Source of the DNA: F23-B02 sp963625685 | GTDB lineage: Bacteria; Bacillota; Clostridia; Oscillospirales; Oscillospiraceae | Direction of reading: 5' to 3' | Assembly: GCA_963625685.1 (NCBI GenBank) | Contig: CAVFTR010000004.1 | Coordinates: 80,823 to 144,822, forward strand | DNA: 64,000 nucleotides | Translations under genes and position numbers: made by a program | Part shown: piece after piece, positions 8,432 to 16,526 of the stretch | Layout of the letters: each line of letters opens with the position of its first letter | Numbering within the stretch: position 1 is the first letter of the stretch | The notes under the pieces: generated by a model | What the model was told of the DNA's origin: nothing | The model's input: the letters and a program-made list of their open reading frames with translations, nothing else | Database searches by the model: none

Positions 8432-8473
8432 ATGCGCGAGGACGCATGGACGCTCAACATCACCTACGAGTGA
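8432..8473 (+). CDS. 13-residue leader peptide ORF behind the B12 riboswitch
   Basis: ATG at 8432 preceded by AAGGAGGT 8 bases upstream, encoding MREDAWTLNITYE and a TGA stop. It lies directly after the riboswitch and 44 bp before the SLH/propeller gene, which has its own GGAGG site. The ribosome site is as strong as any in the window, so the peptide is probably translated, and it is the site the aptamer would most directly control. It could be a regulatory leader, a small membrane-independent peptide, or a relic of a gene start. No homologue is known to me. Confidence 0.45.
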   Translation: MREDAWTLNITYE

Positions 8474-8517
8474 GCGCGGAATAAGAGAAAAACAAACAAC
8501 TTACTTGGAGGTAAAAT

Positions 8518-10971
8518 ATGAAAAAGAGATCACTGAGCCTGCTTCTGGCTCTTCTGATGGTGCTGAGCCTTATCGTGCCCGGCACCGCGGCATTTGCCGA
8601 CGCCGCCGCGCAGTGGCCGAGCTTCCGCGGCAGCGATACGAATATGGCGATAAGTGCGGCCAAAACTCCGGCCGACGCGCAGCACACCACGCTCAAATGG
8701 GCAAACAAGCTCTCGAGCGACTGGAGCAGGGCGCCCTCGGCGCCGATAATCGCGGGGGATAAGCTCGTCACCATGATGGGCGACGAGATAGTGCTCCTCT
8801 CGCTTTCCGACGGCAGCGTTGTGAGGAGCGCGAAAATGCAGACCTCCTCCGGCTACGGCCTGGTCTCGCCGTCCTATGCCGAGGGAATGATCATCGCTCC
8901 CCTCAGCGACGGCACTATCGAGGCCTTCGACGCGGAGACGCTCAAGAGCAAATGGGTCTACACCGATGAGCTCGGCGGCCAGTCGCTGTCTCCCGTCCTG
9001 TATTCCGACGGCAGGTTCTACGCCGGCTTCTGGAACAATGAGGCGGAGGACGCAAGCTTCGTCTGCCTCGACGCAAAGACCGGAAGTCTCGACTGGAGCT
9101 ATACCGCAAAGGGCGGCTTCTACTTTGCCGGCGCGGTCGCGGTCGGAGACTGTATATTTGTCGGCGCTGACGACGGAGAAAAGGGCTCAGAGGGCGCGGG
9201 CTCTCTGCTGGCCTTCAAAAAGACCTACTCCGAAAACGAGGAGGTAAAGCCCGTATCGAGCGCGGCTCTTGCCGGCTGCGGCGATGTGCGCAGCAGCCTT
9301 GCATACTCCGGCGGCAGGGTCTACTTTACGACAAAGGGCGGCTATCTGGGCTCTGCCGCCGTTGACGGCGCAAGCGGAGAGATAAGCGATGTCAGGACCG
9401 TTTCCTTCGGCGCTCAGAGCACCTCCACGCCCGTCGTTTACGGCGATCACGTTTACTTCGGCGCGGGAAAGGGCTTTGACGAGCCCGGCCTGTTCGTAAT
9501 TGCGGACAAGAACACTCTCGAGGTCAAGAATACCGTCGAACTCAAGGGCTATGCCCAGTGCTCGATGCTCCTGTCCACGGCCTATCTCGAGTCCGAGGGC
9601 TATCTGTATTTCTACAGCAGCTATAACACCGAGCCCGGCGGAGTTTCCCTTATAAAGGTAAAGGCCGACGACGTCGGCAAGACCGAGCTCGTTGAGATAT
9701 TCGACGCCGAGGGCTATGAAAACTACTGCGTATGCAGCCTCATCTGCGACGCCGACGGCAATATCTATTACAAAAACGACAGCGGCACGATCTTCTGCCT
9801 GAGCAACGAGCTCAGCGCGAGCGTTCTCGTGAGCGTTGCCGACAAGGGCGGCGTCGAGCTCAGCTATGCCTCCGTCACGGCGTCTGACCGCAACGGCGAC
9901 AACGTTATCGACATAGATGAGGTGCTGTACGCCGCTCACGATAAGTACTATGACGGCGGCGCGGCGGCAGGCTACGCCTCCGCGACCGGCGATTACGGCG
10001 CGTACATCACAAAGCTCTGGGGCGACGAGAGCGGCAATTTCGGCTATTTCGTCGACAATAAAATGTCCATGGGCCTCGGCGACAGAGTGGGCGAGGGACA
10101 GCATGTCTACGCCTACATAAACGCAAACGCATATCCCGATAACGACGCCTACGCGTACTTTGACGACGCAGATATCGACGCCTCGGCATATGTGAAAACG
10201 ACCGTCAGCCTCACGGCTCAGAACGGCTACGACGAGAACTGGAGCCCGAAGTTCGAGGGCTATGACAAGGCCCTGCTCAAGGCATACACCGCAGATCTCG
10301 GCACGGAGGTAAAGGACTTCAAGGCGGTCTCTCTCGGCGTGGGCGAGTACAGCGTCAGCTTCACGAGGGCAGGCGAGTACCGCATCGTCGCAGCGGCGGA
10401 GAATAACGCCATCATCCCGGCTGTGTGCAGGGTGAGCGTAAAGGCGGCCGCCGGCTTTGCCGACGTAAGAGACGGCGACTACTACTACGACGCGGCGCTG
10501 TGGGGCGGCGCGAACAAGGTCGTGCAGGGCGTCGGAAACGGCATCTTCCTGCCGGACGGCGAATGCAGCCGCGCCGAGGTGGTGACCTTCCTGTACCGCC
10601 TCGCGGGAAGCCCGAAGGTCAGCGGCGAATGTGTCTTCAAGGACGTCCCCGACAGCTATTACAGGGACGCCGTCATTTGGGCGACGGAGAATAAAATAAC
10701 CGCCGGCACGAGCGCGGACACCTTCTCCCCGAAGGATACCTGCACCCGCGCGCAGGCCGTGACCTTCCTTTATCGCTATATGTCGAGCCCCGCCGCGGAA
10801 AAGAGCGCGGTATTCGGCGACGTCGGCGACACCGGCGTGTTCTACTACGACGCCGTCATGTGGGCGGCTGAAAACGGCGTGGCCAAGGGCTATGGCGACG
10901 GCTGCTTCCATCCCGGCGAGCCATGCTCGCGCGCGCAGATCGTAACGTTCATCTACCGCGCGGCGGCGTGA
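8518..10971 (+). CDS. SLH-anchored PQQ-like beta-propeller protein with DUF4430-like region
   Basis: An 817-residue surface protein. A signal peptide (residues 1-25, ending GTAAFA) is followed by a PQQ/quinoprotein-like beta-propeller (about 35-445, with repeats such as GDKLVTMMGDEIVLLSLSDG), an EF-hand-like loop DRNGDNVIDIDEVL (457-470), a DUF4430-like segment (about 471-545, GYFVDNKMSMGLGDRVGEGQ), an Ig-like stretch, and three SLH repeats (about 646-817) that would bind secondary wall polymer. It is the first large gene under the B12 riboswitch and is followed by a DUF4430 lipoprotein and an ECF transporter. Inference: it captures cobalamin or a cobalamin carrier at the cell surface. Confidence 0.85.
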   Translation: MKKRSLSLLLALLMVLSLIVPGTAAFADAAAQWPSFRGSDTNMAISAAKTPADAQHTTLKWANKLSSDWSRAPSAPIIAGDKLVTMMGDEIVLLSLSDGSVVRSAKMQTSSGYGLVSPSYAEGMIIAPLSDGTIEAFDAETLKSKWVYTDELGGQSLSPVLYSDGRFYAGFWNNEAEDASFVCLDAKTGSLDWSYTAKGGFYFAGAVAVGDCIFVGADDGEKGSEGAGSLLAFKKTYSENEEVKPVSSAALAGCGDVRSSLAYSGGRVYFTTKGGYLGSAAVDGASGEISDVRTVSFGAQSTSTPVVYGDHVYFGAGKGFDEPGLFVIADKNTLEVKNTVELKGYAQCSMLLSTAYLESEGYLYFYSSYNTEPGGVSLIKVKADDVGKTELVEIFDAEGYENYCVCSLICDADGNIYYKNDSGTIFCLSNELSASVLVSVADKGGVELSYASVTASDRNGDNVIDIDEVLYAAHDKYYDGGAAAGYASATGDYGAYITKLWGDESGNFGYFVDNKMSMGLGDRVGEGQHVYAYINANAYPDNDAYAYFDDADIDASAYVKTTVSLTAQNGYDENWSPKFEGYDKALLKAYTADLGTEVKDFKAVSLGVGEYSVSFTRAGEYRIVAAAENNAIIPAVCRVSVKAAAGFADVRDGDYYYDAALWGGANKVVQGVGNGIFLPDGECSRAEVVTFLYRLAGSPKVSGECVFKDVPDSYYRDAVIWATENKITAGTSADTFSPKDTCTRAQAVTFLYRYMSSPAAEKSAVFGDVGDTGVFYYDAVMWAAENGVAKGYGDGCFHPGEPCSRAQIVTFIYRAAA

Positions 10972-12029
10972 TGCGTCAAATGAAAAAAAGATCGGCATCA
11001 CTTCTGCTGTGCGTTCTTCTGATATGCAGCCTGCTTGCAGGCTGCATGAAGAACGAGCAGGCCGTAAACTTCGCAGGCGAGCGTGAGCTCGGTGAGGACG
11101 GCATCGTAAAAAAAGAGCTTTTCGAGCAGCTTGTAAGCGAAAACGAAATAGCCTCCATATGCGGGAAAAGCGGACGGTACAGCTATAAATGGACGGTCGC
11201 CGGCGCTGACGTGGCTCAGCCGCGCGATCTGTGCATGGCCGCGCAGATAGAGGAAAACGACGACGGCAGCGTCGCCGTGAAGCTCAAAAGCACGGAGAGC
11301 TTCGGCTTTCTCCCGACGCTGTCCGTGACGCTGACGGACAAGTGGGAAGCGCTCAACGCGAGCGTATACGGCTCCGAGGGCGACAGACTGTCCTCGGCCT
11401 CCGTTACCGGCAGCGGCTGCACGACACTGAGCTTCAGGCTCGCAGACGGCGTTTTCGATTACATTATCCGCGCCGACGAGGAAGCCCCCGCGCCGACAGG
11501 CAGCGCGAAGCTCTCCGACGGCAGCCGCACGCAGCAGGATAAGTACGGTACAGACCCCGTTCCGAGCGGAAGACCCGAGCCCGTCGAGCCGTCGGCGGCG
11601 CCCGTGGACGAGGAGACGAAGCTCCGCTGCACCATGTCCATAGACTGCATGACGATCCTCGACAGGCTCGACAGCCTCGACCCGGCAAAGCTCGACGTGC
11701 TCCCGACGGACGGCATTATTCTCGATACGGTCAGCGTCGAGATATACGAGGGCGAGTCGGTATTCGACGTTCTGCGGCGCGTGTGCAGCCAATACGGCAT
11801 ACAGCTCGAGTCCTCGTGGACGCCCGGCTATAACAGCGCCTATGTCGAGGGCATAGGCAACCTCTATGAAAAGGACTGCGGCTCGCTGTCGGGCTGGACC
11901 TACATGGTAAACGGCTGGCAGCCGAACTACGGCTGCAGCCGCTACGCCCTGCACGACGGCGACAGGGTACAGTGGCGCTACACCTGCGATCTCGGCGCGG
12001 ACGTGGGCGGAAACGGAGCCGCGGCATGA
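10971..12029 (+). CDS. DUF4430 (transcobalamin C-terminal-like) lipoprotein
   Basis: A 352-residue lipoprotein. The lipobox LLAGC places the lipidated cysteine at residue 25. A middle region of unknown fold is followed by a Pro/Ser-rich linker, then a C-terminal DUF4430 domain (about 250-345) with the family pattern SGWTYMVNGWQPNYG and YALHDGDRVQWRY. DUF4430 is related to the C-terminal domain of vertebrate transcobalamin and intrinsic factor, which bind B12. The ATG at 10971 overlaps the upstream stop (TGATG); an internal ATG at 10980 is the alternative. Its 3' end overlaps ecfT (ATGA). It is probably the membrane-tethered cobalamin receptor of the ECF transporter. Confidence 0.85.
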   Translation: MRQMKKRSASLLLCVLLICSLLAGCMKNEQAVNFAGERELGEDGIVKKELFEQLVSENEIASICGKSGRYSYKWTVAGADVAQPRDLCMAAQIEENDDGSVAVKLKSTESFGFLPTLSVTLTDKWEALNASVYGSEGDRLSSASVTGSGCTTLSFRLADGVFDYIIRADEEAPAPTGSAKLSDGSRTQQDKYGTDPVPSGRPEPVEPSAAPVDEETKLRCTMSIDCMTILDRLDSLDPAKLDVLPTDGIILDTVSVEIYEGESVFDVLRRVCSQYGIQLESSWTPGYNSAYVEGIGNLYEKDCGSLSGWTYMVNGWQPNYGCSRYALHDGDRVQWRYTCDLGADVGGNGAAA

Positions 12030-12916
12030 AGGATGCGTTCTCACGGCTCCATCCCGCGGTGAGCCTTGCGTATTTTGCCGCGGTGCTGACGCTCACGATG
12101 CTGTACATGCACCCTGTGCTTCTGGCGCTGAGCCTTGCGGCCTCGGCGAGCTATGTCTGCGTGCTGAAGGGCGCGCGGCATTTTTTGAAAACGCTCCTGT
12201 ACCTTGTGCCCTTTCTCGTTTTCATGTCGCTGATAAACGCTCTGTTCAACCACTCGGGCGTAACGCCGCTGTACTATCTGCCCAACGGCAATGCGATAAC
12301 CAAAGAGGCGCTCACCTACGGCTTTTTCGCCTCCGCCATGTTCAGCGCGGTCATACTGTGGTTTGACTGCTTCAACGTGATAATGACCTCTGACAAGCTG
12401 CTGTTCCTGTTCGGAAGGCTCAGCCCGTCGCTGTCGCTCCTGCTGTCGATGTCCATGCGCTTTGTCCCGCGCTTCGGACGCAGGATACGCAGCGTCGACG
12501 CGGCGCGCAGCCGGATAGGGCTCGGCAGCGCGCAGGGCGGAGTTATCCGCCGCGTAAAAAACAGCATGAGCGTGCTGTCGGTAACGCTCACCTGGGCGCT
12601 CGAGAGCTCGGTGACGGCGGCGGGCTCCATGAAAAGCCGCGGCTACGGCGCAGCGCGAAGGACGAGCTTTTCGATATACCGCTTCAATGTGCACGACGGT
12701 ATGATGCTGCTGGCGCTCCTCGCCCTCGTGTGCGTCACCGCCGCCTGCGTTCTCGGCGGAGGGATATACGCGCGCTACTACCCATCGCTCATAATAAGCG
12801 GCCTCGGCGGCAGAGCCGTATCCGGAACGGCGGCGTTTGCGCTGCTGTGCTTTGCTCCGCAGCTTCTGAATGTAAAGGAGGCTCTCGTATGGCGGCGTTT
12901 GAGCTCCGCGATCTGA
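12026..12916 (+). CDS. ecfT: ECF transporter transmembrane component EcfT
   Basis: A 296-residue membrane protein of the CbiQ/EcfT family, which couples ATP hydrolysis by the A subunits to toppling of the S component. Hydrophobic segments occupy the first 120 residues and the C-terminus; the cytoplasmic coupling region carries RSRIGLGSAQGG and MKSRGYGAARRTSFS, the Arg-rich coupling helices typical of the family. Start at ATG 12026 overlaps the lipoprotein stop. It overlaps the ATPase gene by 28 bp. It is dedicated to this operon, so the transporter is probably of the group I (own A/T) type. Confidence 0.92.
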   Translation: MKDAFSRLHPAVSLAYFAAVLTLTMLYMHPVLLALSLAASASYVCVLKGARHFLKTLLYLVPFLVFMSLINALFNHSGVTPLYYLPNGNAITKEALTYGFFASAMFSAVILWFDCFNVIMTSDKLLFLFGRLSPSLSLLLSMSMRFVPRFGRRIRSVDAARSRIGLGSAQGGVIRRVKNSMSVLSVTLTWALESSVTAAGSMKSRGYGAARRTSFSIYRFNVHDGMMLLALLALVCVTAACVLGGGIYARYYPSLIISGLGGRAVSGTAAFALLCFAPQLLNVKEALVWRRLSSAI

Positions 12917-14472
12917 GCTTTACATATCCCAATGAAAATACACCGGCGCTCGAGCATCTTACGATGAGTATTCCCGAGGGCGGGATAACTCTCATCTGCG
13001 GCGCGAGCGGCAGCGGAAAAAGCACGCTCCTGCGCAGAATGAAAAGCTGCCTTGCCGACCATGGCAGGGCGGAGGGCGAGCTGCTGTTTTTCGGCAGACA
13101 GCTGAGCGAGGTCCCCGAGGCCGAGCAGGCGCGGCGCATAGCCTTCGTGTTCCAGCACCCGGACGATCAGCTCGTCACCGACAAGGTGTTCCACGAGCTC
13201 GCCTTCGGACCGGAAAGCCTCGGCTGGGAGCAGAAAAAAATGCGCCTGGCGGTCGCCGAGATGGCGAGCTACTTCGGCCTTTCCGGGATTTTCGATAAAA
13301 ACGTCGCGGAGCTCTCCGGCGGCCAGAAGCAGCTCGTTAATCTCGCGTCGGCCTGCGTTCTGCGCCCCGACGTTCTGATCCTCGACGAGCCGACGAGCCA
13401 GCTCGACCCCATCGCGGCGGCGGATTTTCTCGCCGCCGTGCGCAAGCTCAACGAGGACCTCGGGCTGACGGTCATTATGACCGAGCACAGGCTCGAGGAG
13501 GCGCTTGCGATGGCGGATATGCTCGCCGTGCTGGAAAACGGACGGCTCATAGTCTGCGGCGAGCCGCGGAAGGCGGCTATGCAGATAAGGAGCAGCTCCG
13601 TCTTCGAGTCCATGCCGGCCGCGGTGAAGATATTCGCGGCCCTCGGCGGTGAGGGCGACGCGCCGCTCACGGTCGGGCAGGGGAGGGCGTTCATCGCCTC
13701 CCGGGCTCACAGTGCGGTTGACATAACGCGGAAAGCGCCGCGTGAGCGCGGCGAAGCGGCGGCCGAGATAAAAAACTGCTGGTTCAGATACGAAAAAAAC
13801 GCGCCCGACGTGCTCCGGGGCCTTGAGCTCACGCTGTACAGGGGCGAGATATGCGCTCTGCTCGGCGGCAACGGCTCGGGCAAGAGCACGAGCGCCGGCC
13901 TAGTCTCCGGCAGACTCAGACCGTACAGGGGCAGGGTGAAAAATCACGGCGTGCGTATTGCCGCGCTGCCGCAGGACCCGAGGGAGCTGTTTGCGAAGGA
14001 CAGCGTGTCCGGCGAGCTGTCAGAGCTCGGCGCGGACGGCGCGGAGCTTGGGCGCATCGTGAGCTTTCTCGGCATGGAGGAGCTCCTTGAGCGCCACCCC
14101 TTCGACCTTTCAGGCGGCGAGCAGCAGCGTCTCGCGCTCGGGAAGGTGCTGCTGACGCATCCCGACGTTCTGATCCTCGACGAGCCGACAAAGGGAATGG
14201 ACGGGCAGACAAAGAGCAGCCTCGGCGAGCTTCTGCGAAGACTCAGCCGCGAGGGCAGGGCCGTGTTTCTCGTCAGCCACGATATAGAGTTCTGCGCGCG
14301 CTATGCCGACCGCTGCGCGCTTCTGTTCAGGGGCGAGATCGTCACGGAGAATACGCCGCGGGAGTTTTTCTCCGGCAATTTCTTTTATACGACAGCGGCC
14401 GCAAAGCTCAGCCGCGGCATGCTCCCCGGCGCGGTGCTCTGCGAGGAGGTGATCGAATGTCTCGGACGGTAA
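12889..14472 (+). CDS. ecfA: ECF transporter ATPase, fused EcfA-EcfA'
   Basis: A 527-residue protein with two ABC ATPase domains in one chain. Domain 1: Walker A GASGSGKSTL, signature LSGGQKQLVNLA, Walker B VLILDEPTSQLD. Domain 2: GGNGSGKSTS, LSGGEQQRLALGK, VLILDEPTKGMDG. ECF modules often have two separate ATPases; a fusion is a known variant. The start at 12889 is chosen for AAAGGAGG 8 bases upstream and MAAFELRDLSFTYP, a standard ABC N-terminus. It lies between ecfT and the S component with overlaps on both sides, so all are co-translated. Confidence 0.93.
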   Translation: MAAFELRDLSFTYPNENTPALEHLTMSIPEGGITLICGASGSGKSTLLRRMKSCLADHGRAEGELLFFGRQLSEVPEAEQARRIAFVFQHPDDQLVTDKVFHELAFGPESLGWEQKKMRLAVAEMASYFGLSGIFDKNVAELSGGQKQLVNLASACVLRPDVLILDEPTSQLDPIAAADFLAAVRKLNEDLGLTVIMTEHRLEEALAMADMLAVLENGRLIVCGEPRKAAMQIRSSSVFESMPAAVKIFAALGGEGDAPLTVGQGRAFIASRAHSAVDITRKAPRERGEAAAEIKNCWFRYEKNAPDVLRGLELTLYRGEICALLGGNGSGKSTSAGLVSGRLRPYRGRVKNHGVRIAALPQDPRELFAKDSVSGELSELGADGAELGRIVSFLGMEELLERHPFDLSGGEQQRLALGKVLLTHPDVLILDEPTKGMDGQTKSSLGELLRRLSREGRAVFLVSHDIEFCARYADRCALLFRGEIVTENTPREFFSGNFFYTTAAAKLSRGMLPGAVLCEEVIECLGR

Positions 14473-15158
14473 AGCGCAGGCGACTCGCGCTCGCGCTGGC
14501 GGTGCTTGCAGCGTCGGCCGCGGTCATTATCATCGAGACCTGGCTGTGGCACAACCGCAGGTATTATCTGTCCTCCGTCATAATGATAATGCTCGCCATG
14601 CTGCCGTTTTTCGCCCGCTTTGAGGGCAGACGGCCGCAGCTGAGCGAGCTTGTGCTGCTGGCGGTGATGACGGCCTTCGCCGTCGCGGGACGCGCGGCGT
14701 TTTACTGGGCGCCGCAGTTTAAGCCCGTGTGCGCCATAGTCATACTCACGGCCGTCGCCTTCAACGCCGAGGCGGGCTTTATAACGGGCGCAGCGTCGGG
14801 TCTCATATCGAACATGTTTTTCGGACAGGGACCGTGGACGCCCTGGCAGATGCTCGGCTTCGGCCTCGTGGGCTTTCTTGCGGGACTTCTGTTTTCGGGA
14901 AGAGAGCCCCGGAGCGCGCCGCTGACAGCCTACGGCTTCTTCTCGGTGCTCGTCGTATACGGACTGCTGCTGGACACGGGCTCGCTGCTCATGTACTCGC
15001 AGGATGTGAGCCCCGCCGCGCTCCTGGCCGTGTACGCCTCGGGCCTTCCCTTCAATCTCGTCCACGCAGCCGGCACCGCCGTGTTCCTCCTGCTGCTGGA
15101 AAAGCCCGTGCTCTCAAAGCTCAGGCGAATAAAAACCAAATACGGAATGATGGCATGA
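14457..15158 (+). CDS. ECF transporter S component, probably cobalamin specific
   Basis: A 233-residue integral membrane protein with about six hydrophobic segments and a basic N-terminus. Its place after EcfT and EcfA and its topology (GAASGLISNMFFGQGPWTPWQM, a loop common in S components) mark it as the substrate-binding S subunit. The B12 riboswitch and DUF4430 neighbours point to cobalamin or a precursor, similar in role to CbrT. Start ATG 14457 follows GAGGAGGTGA and overlaps ecfA by 16 bp. The gene is last in the operon and is followed by a terminator. Confidence 0.85.
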   Translation: MSRTVKRRRLALALAVLAASAAVIIIETWLWHNRRYYLSSVIMIMLAMLPFFARFEGRRPQLSELVLLAVMTAFAVAGRAAFYWAPQFKPVCAIVILTAVAFNAEAGFITGAASGLISNMFFGQGPWTPWQMLGFGLVGFLAGLLFSGREPRSAPLTAYGFFSVLVVYGLLLDTGSLLMYSQDVSPAALLAVYASGLPFNLVHAAGTAVFLLLLEKPVLSKLRRIKTKYGMMA

Positions 15159-15178
15159 AGCTCAGCCGGTCAAATACA

Positions 15179-15217
15179 TGTGCAGATACTTGCGAAAAAA
15201 GTGTCTGCACATTTTTT
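15179..15217 (+). terminator. Intrinsic terminator of the cobalamin operon
   Basis: Stem TGTGCAGATACTT pairs with AAGTGTCTGCACA (13 bp) around a GCGAAAA loop, then TTTTTT. It marks the end of the riboswitch operon. Confidence 0.9.
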
Positions 15218-15415
15218 AAATCAAAAACGCGCATATCATAGAAAAAATGCGTTTTTCCGTTTAACGATGCAGAATAAAGGCAATATTGCAAATATTGCAC
15301 CTGACGAGATAAAAAACTCTTCTCTAAATATCCCATTTGACTAAACACACAAAAAATATGCGCAATTTTTGTTGATTATTGCGGGCGATTATTTTGAAAA
15401 TAACAGGTATAAATG
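15218..15415. other. AT-rich intergenic stretch between the cobalamin and oxidoreductase operons
   Basis: Together with the terminator and next promoter it makes a 333-bp gap without a gene. It holds a second weak hairpin (AAAAACGC at 15223-15230 with GCGTTTTT at 15249-15256). I see no other structure or credible ORF. Confidence 0.6.
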
Positions 15416-15444
15416 TTGACTGAAAAAATTCATGATGCTACAAT
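15416..15444 (+). promoter_or_regulatory. Sigma-A promoter of the P-loop NTPase/oxidoreductase operon
   Basis: TTGACT at 15416-15421, 17-bp spacer, TACAAT at 15439-15444, 47 bp before the ATG at 15492. Confidence 0.8.
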
Positions 15445-15491
15445 ATATGCGTATCTAAATGCGTTCATATAATGAACGGAGGTGATTTTCA

Positions 15492-16232
15492 ATGAAGAAT
15501 GTTAAGGTCCTTATCGGCAACTACGGCAGCGGCAAGAGCGAGCTGGCCCTGAACTTTGCTATGCAGGCCGCCGCCAGAGGAGAGAGGACAGAGCTTATAG
15601 ATCTTGATATGGTCAATACGTATTTCAGACTCACAGAGCGCGGCAAGATGGTCGAGCAGAAGGAGATAAGGCTCGTATCTCCGAACTATGCCTGCTCGGG
15701 TATCGAGACGCTCTCGCTGCCGGCCGAGGTGGCGTCGGCCTTTGTCCTCGACTGGGACACGGTCGTGTTCGACGTCGGCGGCGACGATGTCGGAGCAACT
15801 GCGCTGGGCCGCTATCATCAGGATTTTATGGACCTTGAGCCGGGCGCTCTCGAGGTGCTCAACGTCGTCAATATCCGCAGGCCCCTGTCCGGCACGGTCG
15901 AAAAGCTAATAAAGCTTCAGGAGGGAATGCAGGCACATTCGAGACTCCGGATAACGGGCATGATAAATAACGCGAACCTCGCGGGGGAGACCTCGGTCGA
16001 GGAGCTGCGCGACGGATATAAGATGCTCAGGGAGGTCTCCGACAGGACAGGCATCCCCATTGCGTACACGACGGGCAAGAAGGACCTGCTCGAGCAGTTC
16101 CTTGCCGAGGGCCACGACCCGAAATATATCGGCAGGCCGATCGCGATAGACGTGTACATGCACCGTGACTGGGATTCATATATCAAATACGGCCTGCACA
16201 CGGTCGACCCGCAGAAAAACTTCAAGCATTAA
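15492..16232 (+). CDS. P-loop NTPase (MinD/CobQ-like) linked to ferredoxin oxidoreductase operon
   Basis: A 246-residue cytoplasmic protein with a Walker A-like GNYGSGKSE at residues 8-16 and a Walker B-like VVFDVGGDD near residue 92. Overall it resembles the SIMIBI/MinD-type NTPases. A GGAGGTGA site precedes the ATG. It stands 71 bp before the ferredoxin subunit of the 2-oxoacid:ferredoxin oxidoreductase and no terminator lies between, so it is probably co-transcribed. Related NTPases are found beside iron-sulfur oxidoreductases and may help assemble or activate them; here that is inference. It could alternatively be an unrelated ATPase of unknown role. Confidence 0.75.
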   Translation: MKNVKVLIGNYGSGKSELALNFAMQAAARGERTELIDLDMVNTYFRLTERGKMVEQKEIRLVSPNYACSGIETLSLPAEVASAFVLDWDTVVFDVGGDDVGATALGRYHQDFMDLEPGALEVLNVVNIRRPLSGTVEKLIKLQEGMQAHSRLRITGMINNANLAGETSVEELRDGYKMLREVSDRTGIPIAYTTGKKDLLEQFLAEGHDPKYIGRPIAIDVYMHRDWDSYIKYGLHTVDPQKNFKH

Positions 16233-16303
16233 ATGCGCGTCCCCGCTTTACGCGGATCAGATAAATCAGCAAATAGCAAAAAATAAAGAAAAGAGGTAGC
16301 AAC

Positions 16304-16513
16304 ATGGTAAAGGTAACCATCAATGAGGACCTGTGCAAGGGCTGTGGTCTCTGTGCAAGAGCCTGCCCCAAGGGTTGCATTGAACTTTCCAAGGCAAAAA
16401 TCAACGCAAAAGGCTATCACCCGGCAGAGGTTGTAAAACCTGAAGAGTGCATCGGCTGCGCTTCCTGCGCACGCACTTGCCCCGACGTGGTAATCCACAT
16501 CGAGAAGGATTAA
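16304..16513 (+). CDS. 2-oxoacid:ferredoxin oxidoreductase delta (ferredoxin) subunit
   Basis: A 69-residue 2[4Fe-4S] ferredoxin-type subunit. Two cluster motifs are seen, CKGCGLCARACP (residues 11-22) and CIGCASCARTCP. It passes electrons from the oxidoreductase to free ferredoxin. AGAGGT precedes the ATG. It is followed 13 bp later by the alpha subunit and forms the first of four subunit genes (delta, alpha, beta, gamma). Confidence 0.93.
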   Translation: MVKVTINEDLCKGCGLCARACPKGCIELSKAKINAKGYHPAEVVKPEECIGCASCARTCPDVVIHIEKD

Positions 16514-16526
16514 GGAGGAAATTATA

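Noticed and set aside
9187..11001. A 604-codon open frame on the minus strand
   Set aside because: It lies antisense to the SLH/propeller gene, whose signal peptide, propeller and SLH motifs are clear; it lacks a ribosome site or domain and results from GC-rich codon bias.
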